DNA from: Chitinophaga varians
GTDB lineage: Bacteria; Bacteroidota; Bacteroidia; Chitinophagales; Chitinophagaceae
NCBI RefSeq assembly: GCF_012641275.1
Contig: NZ_JABAIA010000001.1
Coordinates: 1,798,001 to 1,862,000, forward strand
Reading direction: 5' to 3'
DNA length: 64,000 bases
In this document: positions 9,456 through 17,290 of the stretch, piece by piece
Layout: each line of letters begins with the position of its first letter
Numbering within the stretch: the stretch's first letter is position 1
Program-made: the position numbers and the translations under genes
The notes under the pieces: generated by a model
What the model was told of the DNA's origin: nothing
Seen by the model: only the letters and a program-made list of their open reading frames with translations
The model's database searches: none

Positions 9456-10499
9456 TTAGTGTTGACGGGCCAGTACAATTGCACCGGTAATCAGCATATT
9501 GGCCAATGCCAGCGGAATCATCACTCTCCAGCCAAGGCGCATCAGCTGATCATAACGGAACCTGGGGACCGTCCACCGTACCCACATAAAGAAGAATATA
9601 AACACCAATATCTTCACGAACAGCGCCAGGAAGCCCAGAATGGTGAGCAGATTGGGACTAACACCCAGACTGTCCATACCCGGGAAAGCGTATCCACCGA
9701 AGTACATAGTGGCCATCAGCGCGGAGCTGACGAACATGTTGATATATTCCGCAAAGAGATAAAAGCCCAGTTTCATGGAAGAATATTCCAGGTGGTAACC
9801 ACCATTCAGCTCGTTCTCTGCTTCCGGCAGGTCAAAAGGCGCACGGTTACATTCTGCGAAGGCGCACACCAGGAAGATAAAGAAGCCCAGCGGCTGGTAT
9901 ACTACGTTCCACAGTCCGTGGCGTTGTTGTTCTACGATCTCTTTCAGGCTCAGCGTGCCGGTCAGCATCAGCAGCGCGATCAGCGCCAGGCCCATCGGCA
10001 GCTCATAGGAGATGATCTGGGAAGCCGCCCTTACAGAGGCCAGCAGCGAATATTTGTTGTTGGAGGCCCAGCCTCCGATCATGATACCATATACGCCCAC
10101 GCTCAGCACACCAAAGATGAACAGGATGCCGATGTTGACGTCTGCCACCTGCAGGGAAACGGTATGGCCTGCAATAGTCAGGGTATCGCCCCACGGAATA
10201 ACGGCGCTGGTCATACAGGCCACCATCATGGCGACAGACGGACCGAGGATAAAGAGGAACCGGTTGGAGTTGGTGGGGATGATCTCTTCCTTGAAGAAGA
10301 GTTTACCACCATCGGCCAGCGGTTGCAGCAGCCCCATCGGGCCGGCGCGGTTAGGGCCGAGACGGTCCTGAATCCAGGCAGCCACCTTTCTTTCGCCCCA
10401 GGTAGAGTACATAGCCACTACGAGTGACAGCACCAGTACTGCGGATATCAGCAGTATTTTTTCAAGAATAAAAAACCAGTCTATGCTTAATAACGTCAT
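9456..10499 (-). CDS. nuoH: NADH-quinone oxidoreductase subunit H
   Basis: A 347-residue, eight-helix subunit that forms most of the quinone chamber at the junction of the membrane and peripheral arms. Family hallmarks are WGERKVAAWIQDRLGPNRAG near the N-terminus, the acidic loop AECNRAPFDLPEAENELNGG and a WVRWTVPRFRYDQLM segment near the C-terminus. The 36-bp spacer to nuoG is almost entirely a GAATTAC repeat ending 5 bp before the ATG. Confidence 0.97.
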   Translation of the reverse strand: MTLLSIDWFFILEKILLISAVLVLSLVVAMYSTWGERKVAAWIQDRLGPNRAGPMGLLQPLADGGKLFFKEEIIPTNSNRFLFILGPSVAMMVACMTSAVIPWGDTLTIAGHTVSLQVADVNIGILFIFGVLSVGVYGIMIGGWASNNKYSLLASVRAASQIISYELPMGLALIALLMLTGTLSLKEIVEQQRHGLWNVVYQPLGFFIFLVCAFAECNRAPFDLPEAENELNGGYHLEYSSMKLGFYLFAEYINMFVSSALMATMYFGGYAFPGMDSLGVSPNLLTILGFLALFVKILVFIFFFMWVRWTVPRFRYDQLMRLGWRVMIPLALANMLITGAIVLARQH

Positions 10500-10504
10500 T
10501 TTCC

Positions 10505-10527
10505 AATTACGAATTACGAATTACGAA
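10505..10527. repeat. GAATTAC heptamers in nuoG-nuoH spacer
   Basis: One partial and two complete GAATTAC units plus a degenerate GAATAC, placed 5 bp upstream of the nuoH ATG. Same unit as at 8294-8321. Confidence 0.85.
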
Positions 10528-10535
10528 TACGATGC

Positions 10536-11624
10536 TTACTTATTAAAATCGTCCGAATGGGCAGGACCTTCGATCTTAGAGAGATCTATTTCCGGCCGGT
10601 TCACCTCACTTGTGGAGTGGATATCGAACAGCAATTTAGGCTGTCTTCCGTCCAGTACTTCCACCAGCGGGTCTTTCGGTTTAACGGTATTCACGTAATG
10701 GCCCTGGGAAATAACGCTGTGACGGTCAATTTTACGGGGGCCTTCGATGATCCAGTCTGATTTTTCTTTTTTATCGAAACGGCAGGTATCGCAGATAAAG
10801 TCTTCCACTTCGCCGTATTTGTCTTTACGGGCAGTTACGCGGAACACTTCATCACCACGCATCCACAGTACGGTTTTACCGCAGCATTTCGGGTCTTCGC
10901 ATTGACGGTGGGCATCTACCGGTTTCAGGAACCACACACGGTTTTTGAAACGGAAAGTTTTGTCGGTGAGGGCGCCTACCGGGCAAACGTCGATCACGTT
11001 GCCGATGAAGTTATTGTCGAGTGACTGATGGATATAAGTGCTGATTTCAGATGCATCACCACGGCCGAGCACGCCGTGTTCACGCTTTTCAGTGAGCTGG
11101 TCGGCAGTGAATACGCAGCGGTAGCAGAGGATGCAGCGGGTCATGTGCAGCTGAATCTTGTCGCCGATGTCGATTTTATCGAAAGTTCTGCGTTTGAATT
11201 CGTAGCGGGTAGCTTCAGCGCCGTGTTCATAGCTCAGGTTCTGCAGGTCACATTCACCGGCCTGGTCGCATACGGGGCAGTCCAGCGGGTGATTGAGCAG
11301 CAGGAATTCCACCACACCTTTACGCGCTTCCTGTACTTCCGGAGAAGTGATGTTAGCCACTTCCATACCATCCATTACGGTAGTGCGGCAGCTGGCCACC
11401 AGTTTAGGCATCGGGCGCGGGTCGGCCTCGGAGCCTTTGGTTACTTTCACCAGGCAGGTACGGCATTTACCACCGCTGCCCTGCAGCTTGGAATAGTAGC
11501 ACATAGCCGGCGGTACCACATCTCCACCTATCGACCGGGCCGCATTCAGTATTGTAGTACCAGGTTCGACCTCCACGGAGATGTTATCGATCTTAACCTT
11601 GAATAATTTTTTTTCCTCCGCCAT
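10536..11624 (-). CDS. nuoG: NADH-quinone oxidoreductase subunit G, short form
   Basis: A 362-residue iron-sulfur subunit of complex I. In order it shows a plant-ferredoxin domain with [2Fe-2S] ligands C42, C54, C57, C79; a His-Cys3 motif (H112, C116, C119, C125, cluster N5); a CxxCxxC plus distal Cys motif (C164, C167, C170, C214, cluster N4); and an N7-like set (C242, C247/C248, C278, C281). It stops there: the roughly 500-residue molybdopterin-oxidoreductase-like domain of E. coli NuoG is absent. Short NuoG proteins are, to my knowledge, usual in Bacteroidota, so this is lineage-typical and not a broken gene. It lies between nuoF and nuoH. Confidence 0.93.
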   Translation of the reverse strand: MAEEKKLFKVKIDNISVEVEPGTTILNAARSIGGDVVPPAMCYYSKLQGSGGKCRTCLVKVTKGSEADPRPMPKLVASCRTTVMDGMEVANITSPEVQEARKGVVEFLLLNHPLDCPVCDQAGECDLQNLSYEHGAEATRYEFKRRTFDKIDIGDKIQLHMTRCILCYRCVFTADQLTEKREHGVLGRGDASEISTYIHQSLDNNFIGNVIDVCPVGALTDKTFRFKNRVWFLKPVDAHRQCEDPKCCGKTVLWMRGDEVFRVTARKDKYGEVEDFICDTCRFDKKEKSDWIIEGPRKIDRHSVISQGHYVNTVKPKDPLVEVLDGRQPKLLFDIHSTSEVNRPEIDLSKIEGPAHSDDFNK

Positions 11625-11719
11625 CTTGATATATTTCTTGCTGTCAGTACTGCTTTACAGCGGCAGCAAATTTTAATGATTATTTGTGTATTGACTTGTT
11701 CAGATAATCTTCATGCTGA

Positions 11720-13084
11720 CTATACAGCGGCCGGAGCCGGTGCAGGCAACGGATCGGCATAATGAGCCAGGCCGAAGTTGCGCGTCAGCGCTTCATCCGG
11801 GTGTTTCACATGCCATTCGAACTCGTCGCGGAAGTGACGGATAGCGGCAGCTACCGGCCATGCAGCAGCATCGCCGAGCGGGCAGATGGTGTTGCCTTCT
11901 ATTTTCCGCTGAATGTCCCACAGCAGGTCGATATCACTCATTTTACCTTTTCCGTATTCGATATTATGCAGCACTTTTTTCATCCAGCCGGTGCCTTCGC
12001 GGCAAGGGCTGCATTGGCCGCAGCTTTCGTGGTGGTAGAAACGGGCGAAGGTGAGGGTATTGCGTACAATACACTGGTCTTCGTCCATTACGATGAAACC
12101 ACCGGAACCCAACATGGAGCCGGTTGCAAAACCGCCATCGTTGAGGCTTTCGTAGGTCATCATACGGGTTTCGCCTTTAGCTGTTTTCAGCAGCAGGTTG
12201 GCCGGCAGCACCGGTACGGAAGAACCGCCGGGGATACAGGCTTTCAGGCGTTTGCCACCTTTGATGCCTCCGCAATATTCGTCAGAGTAGATGAATTCCT
12301 CTACAGAGATGTTCATTTCGATCTCGTATACGCCGGGCTTGTTGATATTCCCACAGGCAGAGATCAGTTTGGTACCGGTAGATTTACCAATACCGAATTT
12401 GATATATTCATCGCCACCGATGTTAACGATGGGCACTACCGCCGCAATGGTCTCCACATTGTTTACCACTGTAGGGCATCCCCACAGGCCTTTTACGGCC
12501 GGGAACGGAGGTTTGATACGGGGATTGCCGCGTTTGCCTTCCAGGGATTCCAACAGGGCTGTTTCCTCACCGCAGATATAGGCACCGGCGCCGCGTTGTA
12601 CAAATATTTCAAGATCGTAGCCGGTACCGAGGATGTTTTTTCCCAGCCAGCCTTTGTTTTTAGCTTCAGCGATCGCCTGTTCCAGGATATCCGGGATCCA
12701 GGCGTATTCGCCACGGATGTAGATGTATGCTCTGTTAGCGCCCAGGGCGAAGCTGGAGATCAGCAACCCTTCCACCAGCAGGTGAGGGATGAACTCCATC
12801 AGGTAACGGTCTTTGAAAGTGCCTGGCTCAGACTCGTCCGCATTGCAAACGAGGTAACGCGGAACACCTTCCGGTTTAGCGATGAAGCTCCATTTCAGGC
12901 CGGTAGGGAAACCAGCGCCACCACGGCCTCTCAGGCCACTCTTCTTTACCTCTTCCACTACAGCTTCCGGGCCCATGGATTTCAGGGCTTTTTCTGCCGC
13001 AGCATAACCGCCGTTAGCCCGGTAAGTGTCGTAATACCGGATACCTTCTATATGTGCTTTGTCTAACAGTAATTTGCGTCCCAT
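11720..13084 (-). CDS. nuoF: NADH-quinone oxidoreductase subunit F
   Basis: A 454-residue subunit with the primary FMN, the NADH site and cluster N3. It has the glycine-rich FMN/NADH loop GLRGRGGAGFPTGLKW (about 50-65), the second loop GAGAYICGEETALLESLEG (about 166-183) and the N3 ligands C355, C358, C361 (SCGQCSPCREGTGW) and C401 (TICPLGDAAAWP). It oxidises NADH and hands electrons to NuoG and NuoE. It is separated from nuoE by a small membrane ORF, which is unusual because nuoE and nuoF are normally adjacent. Confidence 0.97.
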   Translation of the reverse strand: MGRKLLLDKAHIEGIRYYDTYRANGGYAAAEKALKSMGPEAVVEEVKKSGLRGRGGAGFPTGLKWSFIAKPEGVPRYLVCNADESEPGTFKDRYLMEFIPHLLVEGLLISSFALGANRAYIYIRGEYAWIPDILEQAIAEAKNKGWLGKNILGTGYDLEIFVQRGAGAYICGEETALLESLEGKRGNPRIKPPFPAVKGLWGCPTVVNNVETIAAVVPIVNIGGDEYIKFGIGKSTGTKLISACGNINKPGVYEIEMNISVEEFIYSDEYCGGIKGGKRLKACIPGGSSVPVLPANLLLKTAKGETRMMTYESLNDGGFATGSMLGSGGFIVMDEDQCIVRNTLTFARFYHHESCGQCSPCREGTGWMKKVLHNIEYGKGKMSDIDLLWDIQRKIEGNTICPLGDAAAWPVAAAIRHFRDEFEWHVKHPDEALTRNFGLAHYADPLPAPAPAAV

Positions 13085-13151
13085 TGTCTTCCTTATGGTT
13101 TAATGGTGATAGGTAAACCAGCACCATCAACAGATTTGTATGATATATCTT

Positions 13152-13364
13152 TTATGCCTTGCGTATCCGGTGCTGCGCTATACGTTCCGCCATCCGAAAA
13201 AAAAGGTATCCGGAGGCCACGCCGCAGACAAAGGAGAGGAACCAGTTGTTCACCCGCCACAGACCTGCCAGTGCCGCCATCAGCAAAGCCGCTTCGATGA
13301 TGGTCTGACGGTGCTGATATAATAACAAACCGATACGCATGACGATACTTTTTTGCTGATGCAT
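13152..13364 (-). CDS. Small membrane protein between nuoE and nuoF, unknown function
   Basis: A 70-residue ORF starting at ATG 13364, which overlaps the nuoE stop by one base (TGATG), the arrangement expected for translational coupling. The predicted protein has two hydrophobic stretches (about residues 22-38, TIIEAALLMAALAGLW, and 42-58, WFLSFVCGVASGYLFF) and a basic C-terminus (RIAQHRIRKA). It does not resemble any complex I subunit I know. Since it sits inside the operon with coupling to nuoE, it may be an assembly or accessory factor, but that is inference; a spurious ORF cannot be excluded. Confidence 0.55.
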   Translation of the reverse strand: MHQQKSIVMRIGLLLYQHRQTIIEAALLMAALAGLWRVNNWFLSFVCGVASGYLFFRMAERIAQHRIRKA

Positions 13365-13861
13365 CAATTAGCTTTTGCCCTGCATTCCGCGATGATCTCA
13401 TCCACTTTGGCAGGGGTCAGGTGTTCACGGAAATGTTTACCCAATTGCATCATGGGCGCATAACCGCAGGCACCGAGGCATTCTACCGTTTTAAGGGTAA
13501 ACATGCCGTCAGGCGTAGTTTCACCTACACCGATACCCAGTTTATTCTTAATATAGTCAATGATCTGATCCGAACCACTTACCATGCAGGGGCCTGTCTG
13601 ACATACTTCAAACAGGTATTTGCCTACCGGCTTCAGGTTGAACATGCTGTAGAAAGTGGCCACTTCGTATACTTCAATGGGCGTTATCTGCAGGATGCCC
13701 GCCACATAGTCCATCGTTTCTGCACTCAGCCAACCGCCAAATTCCTCCTGTGCCAGATGCAGCACAGGTATCAGCGCACTCTTCTGCTTCCCTTCCGGGT
13801 AGCGTGCGATGATCTCTTTTACTTTATTCAGTTTCTCTTCAGAAAATTGAACCACAGCCAT
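13364..13861 (-). CDS. nuoE: NADH-quinone oxidoreductase subunit E
   Basis: A 165-residue thioredoxin-fold subunit carrying the [2Fe-2S] cluster N1a. Ligands are visible as C87 and C92 (EVCQTGPCMVSG) and C128 and C132 (VECLGACGYAPMM). The N-terminal helical bundle includes the ALIPVLHLAQEEFGGWL motif typical of the family. It is 79 bp after nuoD and overlaps the next small ORF by one base. Confidence 0.97.
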   Translation of the reverse strand: MAVVQFSEEKLNKVKEIIARYPEGKQKSALIPVLHLAQEEFGGWLSAETMDYVAGILQITPIEVYEVATFYSMFNLKPVGKYLFEVCQTGPCMVSGSDQIIDYIKNKLGIGVGETTPDGMFTLKTVECLGACGYAPMMQLGKHFREHLTPAKVDEIIAECRAKAN

Positions 13862-13940
13862 TAAAAAATTATGTTTAAGTAAGCTTATTTTATTCTCTAG
13901 ACGCTATCATAAAAACAAATAGTACCCGCCAAAACAGGTA

Positions 13941-15161
13941 CTATGCATCCAATTCACCGGCAATCAGGTTAAGGCTACTCATACACACGATCGCATCGCT
14001 CAGCATGGAGCCCTTGATCAGTTCAGGATAAGCCTGATAGTAGATGAAGCAGGGACGGCGGAAGTGCAACCGGTAAGGGCTGCGGCCACCATCGCTGATC
14101 AGGTAAAAGCCCAGTTCACCGTTAGCTCCTTCTACAGAGTGGTACACTTCGCCAGGCAGTATCTCTGTTTCACCCATCACGATTTTAAAGTGATAGATGA
14201 GCGCCTCCATTTTTGTATAAACGTCTTTTTTGTCAGGCAGGTAGTAAGCCGGAACGTCTGCATGGTATACGTCGTCCGGTAAACCTTTCAGCTTGTCCAT
14301 CGCCTGACGGATGATGCTGATGCTCTCCCACATTTCCGCGTTACGTACCTGGTAACGGTCGTAGCAGTCGCCGGTAGTGCCCACTGGTATGGAGAAATCG
14401 AAATCCTGGTAAGAGGAGTACGGGCTGGCGATGCGCACATCGTAATCCACGCCGGCAGCTCTCAGGTTAGGGCCGGTGAAGCCGTAGCTCATGGCTCTCT
14501 CGGCACTGATGGCACCTACGCCCTGCGTACGTTCCATGAAGATACGGTTACGGGTCAGCAGGGTTTCAAATTCTGTCAGCGCCGCCGGATATTCTTTCAG
14601 GAAACGTTCTATTTTCTCGAAAGCAGCCGGGGTGAAGTTTCTTTCAAAACCACCAATACGACCGATGTTGGTCGTCAGGCGGGAACCGCATATCTCTTCG
14701 TAAATTTCGTATATCAGTTCACGGTAGGTCATGAGGTACACGAAGCCGGTCAGGGCACCGGTGTCCACACCCATTACCGCGCTACAGATCAGGTGGTCTG
14801 CTATACGGGCCAGCTCCATGATGATCACCCGCAGGTAGTCAACACGCTTGGGAATTTCCAGTCCCAGCAGCTTCTCCACGGTCATGATCCAGCCCATGTT
14901 GTTGATAGGGGCGGAACAGTAGTTGAGCCTGTCGGTAAGCGGGGTGATCTGGTAATAGGGACGGCGTTCTGCGATCTTCTCAAATGCGCGGTGGATGTAT
15001 CCTACAGTGGATACCGCGCTCACAACTCTTTCGCCATCTATTTCCAGGATATTCTGGAATACGCCGTGTGTGGCCGGGTGGGTAGGACCCAGGTTCAGTG
15101 TGGTCGTATTTTTTTCTATGGAGCCTTCCGGCAGTTTTATATGTTGTTTCTGGTCTAACAT
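13941..15161 (-). CDS. nuoD: NADH-quinone oxidoreductase subunit D
   Basis: A 406-residue subunit (49-kDa homologue) that with NuoB forms the quinone-reduction site. It shows LGPTHPATHGVF near the N-terminus with the histidine that lines the quinone headgroup site, YIHRAFEKIAE, and GELGFYLISDGG plus RPCFIYYQAYPEL near the C-terminus. It is separate from nuoC, not fused as in E. coli. The spacer to nuoC is 11 bp. Confidence 0.97.
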   Translation of the reverse strand: MLDQKQHIKLPEGSIEKNTTTLNLGPTHPATHGVFQNILEIDGERVVSAVSTVGYIHRAFEKIAERRPYYQITPLTDRLNYCSAPINNMGWIMTVEKLLGLEIPKRVDYLRVIIMELARIADHLICSAVMGVDTGALTGFVYLMTYRELIYEIYEEICGSRLTTNIGRIGGFERNFTPAAFEKIERFLKEYPAALTEFETLLTRNRIFMERTQGVGAISAERAMSYGFTGPNLRAAGVDYDVRIASPYSSYQDFDFSIPVGTTGDCYDRYQVRNAEMWESISIIRQAMDKLKGLPDDVYHADVPAYYLPDKKDVYTKMEALIYHFKIVMGETEILPGEVYHSVEGANGELGFYLISDGGRSPYRLHFRRPCFIYYQAYPELIKGSMLSDAIVCMSSLNLIAGELDA

Positions 15162-15172
15162 AGCCTAATTGA

Positions 15173-15688
15173 TTAAAAGTGACCGCCCCTGCCAAACATT
15201 TCGTCGTCTTTATCGGTACGCATGGGATCTTCCAGCGGGAACTCCTTGCGCATGGGGAAATAGGTCATTTCATCCACGTTGAGGACACGGATCAGGTTAG
15301 GATGCCCTACAAAATCCACCCCGAAGAAGTCATAGGTTTCGCGCTCCATCCAGTTGGCAGATTCATACAGGCTGGTAGCGGTAAATACTTTCGGTGCTGC
15401 CACCGGTGTATAAACTTTAAGGCGCAGCCGTACATTGTCCACGAAGTTGTGCAGGTGATATACCACGCACAGCTCCTCCCCTTTACGTTCGGGATAGTGT
15501 ACCGCTGTGATGTCTGTCAGAAAACGAAAACGCAATTCCTCATCGTCAAACAGGAATTGCATTACTTTCAGGTTATAATCTTTCTGTGCGGTGAAGGTGA
15601 GCATTCCAAACGGCTCTTCAAAACCGGTCAGTACATCCCCGAACTTCTCCGTCAGGCGTTGTTGTATGCGTTCGTTTGTTAAAGACAT
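15173..15688 (-). CDS. nuoC: NADH-quinone oxidoreductase subunit C
   Basis: A 171-residue 30-kDa-type subunit of the complex I connecting module. The signature WMERETYDFFGVDFVGHPNL and the ending FPLEDPMRTD are conserved across NuoC. The ATG at 15688 (MSLTNERIQQ) is chosen; the frame can be extended to a TTG at 15694 but without support. Three degenerate 7-bp units (GATTTAC, GAGTTAC, AAGTTAC) lie 12-32 bp upstream. Confidence 0.95.
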   Translation of the reverse strand: MSLTNERIQQRLTEKFGDVLTGFEEPFGMLTFTAQKDYNLKVMQFLFDDEELRFRFLTDITAVHYPERKGEELCVVYHLHNFVDNVRLRLKVYTPVAAPKVFTATSLYESANWMERETYDFFGVDFVGHPNLIRVLNVDEMTYFPMRKEFPLEDPMRTDKDDEMFGRGGHF

Positions 15689-15699
15689 TAACAATAAGT

Positions 15700-15720
15700 G
15701 ATTTACGAGTTACAAGTTAC
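15700..15720. repeat. Degenerate heptamer repeat in nuoB-nuoC spacer
   Basis: Three consecutive 7-bp units, GATTTAC, GAGTTAC and AAGTTAC, related to the GAATTAC arrays before nuoK and nuoH, again close to the downstream start codon. A looser version of the pattern is in the nuoA-nuoB spacer (16297-16318). Confidence 0.6.
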
Positions 15721-15730
15721 CATTCACACG

Positions 15731-16294
15731 TTATTTGATACCGTAAGACTCCATCAGTTCTTTATAACGGTCGGAGTTACGGCGGCGCAGGCTTTCATTG
15801 CCCACCAACTGCTGTATTTTCATGAAGCCGTCGATGATGCCTTCCGGTCTGGGAGGACATCCCGGAACATACACATCTACCGGGATCACCTGGTCGATTC
15901 CTTGTAAAACAGAGTAAGTATCAAAAATACCACCGCTGCAGGCGCAGGCGCCTACTGCCATTACCCAGCGTGGCTCAGCCATCTGCAGGTATACCTGGCG
16001 CACGATAGGGCCCATCTTTTTGGAAATAGTCCCCATCACCATCAGCAGATCGCACTGACGCGGGGTGAATGCCATACGTTCCGCACCGAAACGGGCCAGA
16101 TCGTAGGTAGCGGCCATAGTGGCCATAAATTCGATACCGCAGCAGGAGGTAGCGAACGGTAAAGGCCAGATGGAGTTTTTACGCGCCAGACCGATGGCCT
16201 TATCAAATGAGGTGGCATAGAACCCTTCACCGGAATATCCCTCTGGGATTTCCACCATCTTCACATTGGTATTATATTGAACCGGACGAGCCAT
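15731..16294 (-). CDS. nuoB: NADH-quinone oxidoreductase subunit B
   Basis: A 187-residue subunit that binds the terminal cluster N2, the electron donor to quinone. Cluster ligands are visible as the tandem cysteines C51-C52 (FATSCCGIEFM), C117 (VGACACSGG) and C146 (YVPGCPPRPE). Length and motifs are standard. It lies 25 bp after nuoA and 42 bp before nuoC. Confidence 0.97.
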   Translation of the reverse strand: MARPVQYNTNVKMVEIPEGYSGEGFYATSFDKAIGLARKNSIWPLPFATSCCGIEFMATMAATYDLARFGAERMAFTPRQCDLLMVMGTISKKMGPIVRQVYLQMAEPRWVMAVGACACSGGIFDTYSVLQGIDQVIPVDVYVPGCPPRPEGIIDGFMKIQQLVGNESLRRRNSDRYKELMESYGIK

Positions 16295-16319
16295 TGGATT
16301 AAGATTTAAAGGTTTAAGA

Positions 16320-16715
16320 TTAGTCTTCCCACTTCAGGGCCCCTTTCTTCACAATGTAGATAAACCCACACAGGAAGAAACCCACAAACATCAACACGGC
16401 AACAAATCCTTCCCAACCCAGCGACTTGAAATTAACAGCGTACGGGTAGAAAAAGATCACTTCCACATCAAATAAGACAAAGAGAATAGCCGTCAGAAAG
16501 TATTTGATGGCCACCGGCTGCCTCGCATTGCCGCGCTGCTCAATTCCGCTCTCAAAGTTAATAAGCTTATCACTTGTTTTACGCTTGGGACCCAGAAAGT
16601 GAGTGGCTAGCATAGTGATCCCAACAAAACCTAAAGCAGCAAGTAATTGCAGTACTATAGGGAAATAGCTAAAAGGAGTAGTCGTTGCTGACAAAAATAC
16701 AGTATCTGTATACAT
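16320..16715 (-). CDS. nuoA: NADH-quinone oxidoreductase subunit A
   Basis: A 131-residue three-helix membrane subunit, first gene of the operon. The conserved loop between helices 1 and 2 (KLINFESGIEQRGNARQ) and the second-helix motif FVLFDVEVIFFYPYA are both present. It starts about 25 nt after the predicted transcription start of the promoter at 16747-16777, giving a very short leader. Confidence 0.96.
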   Translation of the reverse strand: MYTDTVFLSATTTPFSYFPIVLQLLAALGFVGITMLATHFLGPKRKTSDKLINFESGIEQRGNARQPVAIKYFLTAILFVLFDVEVIFFYPYAVNFKSLGWEGFVAVLMFVGFFLCGFIYIVKKGALKWED

Positions 16716-16746
16716 AAGCTTCCCGATAAAACATTGTCCGAATTCG

Positions 16747-16777
16747 CAAAAATACTGTAACTAAACCAAATATCAAA
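16747..16777 (-). promoter_or_regulatory. Promoter of the nuo operon
   Basis: On the minus strand TTTG (16777-16774), a 19-bp spacer and TATTTTTG (16754-16747) match the Bacteroidota consensus TTTG/TAnnTTTG with ideal spacing. The predicted start lies about 25 nt before the nuoA ATG. Confidence 0.75.
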
Positions 16778-17235
16778 TCTATTTACTCGTTAAAATATTA
16801 TCTTTTTTTGCCAACCGGAAACTACGGAAACCATTCCGGCAATTACCGGTTCATCGGCGGGGATCAAGCATTTAAAGCCTTTTTGTGTTTTTTACACAAT
16901 GTTCGGGGAAGCAGTATCCTGATTAACAGTTAGATATAACAATTTACCTAAATATAAATACGTTATTCACACCGCAGTACATCAGTCATTTTGTCAAGAT
17001 TTGACCATTAGTCAACAGTTGGGGGAATTGACAAAGCAAGGCCCGGCTGCGGCAACGACCACGGGTCATGCTGCAACACCCTGCCATACCTGCTCCTATG
17101 GCCACAACGGCCGGGCACCCTTTCTCCGCGGGCAAACAGGCCATTACCCGGGAAAGCATTTCCCGGAACAGGAAAAATGTCAATCTGGCAGCAAAAGGCT
17201 ATGTTAAATTTTCGGCATGAGGATATTCTCAGCCA

Positions 17236-17268
17236 ATAAAAAAACCCCGGACCAACAGGCCCGGGGCT
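17236..17268 (-). terminator. Terminator of the TPR-protein gene
   Basis: Hairpin with CCCCGG/CCGGGG arms (17245-17250 and 17261-17266), 25 bp after the stop of the TPR gene and followed on the minus strand by a run of seven T. Confidence 0.85.
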
Positions 17269-17290
17269 TTTTATATGACAAGCAGTTTTA

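Larger units (their letters stand above)
16716..17290. other. Intergenic region upstream of the nuo operon
   Basis: This 575-bp gap holds the nuo promoter near its left end and the terminator of the TPR gene near its right end. The middle is GC-richer than the flanks and includes a perfect 8-bp dyad CCGGGAAA-gca-TTTCCCGG at 17148-17166. Short ORFs of 65-68 codons on both strands overlap each other here and show no recognisable protein pattern. I see no RNA gene. Confidence 0.5.

Noticed and set aside
8294..10527. Heptamer arrays as a CRISPR
   Set aside because: Units are 7 bp with no spacers and no cas genes are present.
11762..13066. 434-codon open frame antisense to nuoF
   Set aside because: Shadow of nuoF, all of whose motifs are on the minus strand.
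13093..13401. Alternative 102-codon frame over the small nuoE-nuoF ORF
   Set aside because: Lacks hydrophobic segments and coupling to nuoE; the 70-codon frame fits better.
16986..17207. Short ORFs on both strands upstream of nuoA
   Set aside because: Overlap each other, no similarity, no coherent RBS or operon position.
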